Shown one piece after another: positions 51,747 to 53,326 of a stretch of 53,326 bases of DNA (positions are counted from its first letter, which is position 1; the number at the start of each line of letters is the position of its first letter). The stretch spans positions 1 through 53,326 of the forward strand of contig JALEHK010000079.1 of assembly GCA_022770625.1 (NCBI GenBank). The letters are read 5' to 3'. Made by a program: the position numbers and the translations under genes. The stretch is from Oscillospiraceae bacterium. Its GTDB lineage: Bacteria > Bacillota > Clostridia > Oscillospirales > Ruminococcaceae. The notes beneath the pieces are model-generated. The model was given only the letters and a program-made list of their open reading frames with translations, did no database searches and had not been told where the DNA came from.

Positions 51747-53319
51747 ATTCCTGACCTTGAGCAGGCTCAGCTTCCGTGCTCTGCTCAGCTCGGTTCGCTT
51801 TCGCGGCAGCAAAAAGGCGAAAGCGGCGGGCTATACCTCGATTTTTCTGCTGGGCGGAATTTCGGTCTATGTTTCCGGAATTTACAGCTTCGCCGCCGCC
51901 TATATGCTGGCAGAGATCGGCGCGGCGGACAGTCTGATTCCGCTTATGGCGGTGGTCGGCTGTATTCTGGCGGTCATGATGACCCTCTGGGCGGCTTCCG
52001 GTTTTATTTTTTCCGGAAAAGACAACGACCTGATGCTGTCGCTTCCGGTAAGCGCCTTTACCGTCATGCTTTCGCGGATAACCGCGCTCTATCTGGAGCA
52101 GCTGCTTTTTATCGGACTGTTTATGCTGACATCGGGCGCGGCCGCCGCGGTTCATGGATGGATGACGCCCGCGATGGCGGTGGGAATCCTAGCGGGGATT
52201 GTTCTTTTGACCTTTTTGACGACCCTTTTGACCACGATCATCGCCTTTATCATCGCGTTTATCACGGCTAAATTCCCTCATCACGCGCTGTTTGAAACGA
52301 TCCTTTATTTTGCGCTTTTCCTGCTGATTCTCGCCGGGAGCTTTCAGATGAACCGGCTTCCCGACCTGCTTTCATCGGATGGGAAGCCGTTCGGGGATTT
52401 TTCCGGCGTGCTTTTCCCGTTCGCATGGCTCCGGTCGGCGCTTCAGGGACAGCTTTTTTCACTGATTCCGCTTGCGGCGTGTACATTCCTTCCGTTTTTG
52501 GCGGTGGTTTGGCTTTTTTCCAGCCGGTATAAGAAGATTCTGTCGGCACTTCGATCCAAATCCGCCCGTTCGGATTACCGGTTGGGCGCTTTGAAGACAA
52601 ATCGCCCTCTTTCAGCGCTTTTCCGCCGTGAAGTGAAACGGTATTTTGGCACGTCCATCTACTTTTTCAACACCGGCTTCGGCGGGATTCTGCTTCTGAT
52701 CGGGGCAGGCTATGCCGCGGTCAAGCGGGCAGACTTTCTCCCGATGCTGGAGGCGTTCGGCGGGATGGAATTGTTTCTTCCGCTCACGGCGCTGACGATC
52801 GGCTTTCTCGCCGCGACGATCGACACGACCTGCGTGTCCATTTCGCTTGAAGGAAGATGGCTCTGGATTTTGAAGGAAGCGCCGATTCGTCCCCGAACGA
52901 TCTTTGCCGGGAAGATTTTGCTGAACCTCCTGATCGCATGGCCGCCGGTTATCCTGAGCACGGTGATCCTTTCGGTGAACTATGGGGTCGATCCGCTGTC
53001 GGCGGGCGCAGTGATCCTGCTGCTGATGGCGTTTTCGCTTCTCGTATCGCTGATGGGGCTTTGCATCAACCTTCTTTTCCCGAAGCTGGACGCGGTCAGC
53101 GACGCGATGGTCGTTAAAAATTCGATGTCGGCGGTCGTCAGTATTTTTTCCGGATGGGTTCCGGTGCTGCTGCTGACCGGCGGGTATTTTCTCCTGCGGC
53201 AGACGATCGCGTTTCCGGCCTACTGCCTGATCGGAACGGCAGCTTTGCTGCTTCTTTCGGCGGCGGCGGGTGGATGGCTGAGGAGAGTCGGGGAGAAAAA
53301 ATTTCTCGAACTTGACTGA
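51739..53319 (+). CDS. ABC transporter permease (large ABC-2-like)
   Basis: A 526-residue membrane protein with about twelve hydrophobic segments in two halves separated by a basic cytoplasmic region (about 255-300). It begins with a short cytoplasmic N-terminus (L-S-R-L-S-F-R-A-L-L) and ends complete, 7 bases before the window edge. The first segments carry the F-S-G-K-D-N-D-L-M-L-S-L-P-V motif near 92-105, typical of large clostridial permeases paired with this ATPase type. The ATG lies 6 bases after GGGGGAG inside the ATPase gene, so the two are coupled. Confidence 0.88.
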   Translation: MGKFLTLSRLSFRALLSSVRFRGSKKAKAAGYTSIFLLGGISVYVSGIYSFAAAYMLAEIGAADSLIPLMAVVGCILAVMMTLWAASGFIFSGKDNDLMLSLPVSAFTVMLSRITALYLEQLLFIGLFMLTSGAAAAVHGWMTPAMAVGILAGIVLLTFLTTLLTTIIAFIIAFITAKFPHHALFETILYFALFLLILAGSFQMNRLPDLLSSDGKPFGDFSGVLFPFAWLRSALQGQLFSLIPLAACTFLPFLAVVWLFSSRYKKILSALRSKSARSDYRLGALKTNRPLSALFRREVKRYFGTSIYFFNTGFGGILLLIGAGYAAVKRADFLPMLEAFGGMELFLPLTALTIGFLAATIDTTCVSISLEGRWLWILKEAPIRPRTIFAGKILLNLLIAWPPVILSTVILSVNYGVDPLSAGAVILLLMAFSLLVSLMGLCINLLFPKLDAVSDAMVVKNSMSAVVSIFSGWVPVLLLTGGYFLLRQTIAFPAYCLIGTAALLLLSAAAGGWLRRVGEKKFLELD

Positions 53320-53326
53320 CGCTGCG

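Overview
The window reads as chromosomal DNA of a low-oxygen Firmicute, most likely a clostridial gut lineage such as Oscillospirales/Ruminococcaceae, although the DNA is visibly GC-rich. The grounds are the order mreD-mrdA-minD-mgsA, the zinc-ribbon forms of S14, L36 and adenylate kinase, the KOW-protein gene between map and infA, a BofC-like C-terminal domain, meso-diaminopimelate dehydrogenase, and strong AGGAGG-type ribosome binding sites. No rRNA, tRNA, insertion sequence, prophage or CRISPR array was found. The species cannot be named from the sequence alone.

Region 1 (1-9,000): the end of mreD, then mrdA (PBP2), minD and mgsA, all on the plus strand, followed by hisS-aspS. After a strong terminator come an unrecognised membrane-anchored coiled-coil protein and, converging on it, a BofC-like membrane protein. 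The mgsA product has Leu where the family has a catalytic His.

Region 2 (9,000-31,900): housekeeping and accessory genes in short units: a class A penicillin-binding protein with a textbook promoter, an RlmD-type rRNA methyltransferase, two GNAT acetyltransferases, an XRE regulator with an effector-binding domain, a response regulator/histidine kinase/HtrA protease operon, cysteine desulfurase with an Rrf2 regulator, ddh, an alanine/glycine:cation symporter and FucO. Next is an unrecognised operon of three small low-complexity proteins full of 12-base tandem repeats. Then come a phosphodiesterase, RlmA, an aldo/keto reductase behind a MerR-type promoter, a LysR regulator, and a MetE-like methyltransferase.

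Region 3 (31,900-48,150): a long S10-spc-alpha ribosomal operon in canonical order, from rpsJ through secY-adk-map-(KOW)-infA-rpmJ to rpsM-rpsK-rpsD-rpoA-rplQ. It starts from a strong promoter and a leader of about 350 nt containing an intrinsic terminator and a possible antiterminator. Several intercistronic gaps hold hairpins. Arg AGA/CGT codons dominate here, whereas CGG/CGC dominate in the flanks, which fits high expression.

Region 4 (48,150-end): a D-2-hydroxyacid dehydrogenase on the minus strand, a split ThrE-type exporter pair, an AT-rich gap, and an ABC ATPase with its large permease, which ends just inside the window.

Working themes are wall synthesis and cell shape, translation, envelope stress sensing, Fe-S/sulfur supply, and a plausible methylglyoxal to lactaldehyde to 1,2-propanediol route (mgsA, the aldo/keto reductase, fucO). 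The points most worth a second look are the mgsA substitution, the S10 leader attenuator, the switch-like rplW-rplB gap, the MerR-type promoter, and the repeat-rich three-gene operon.
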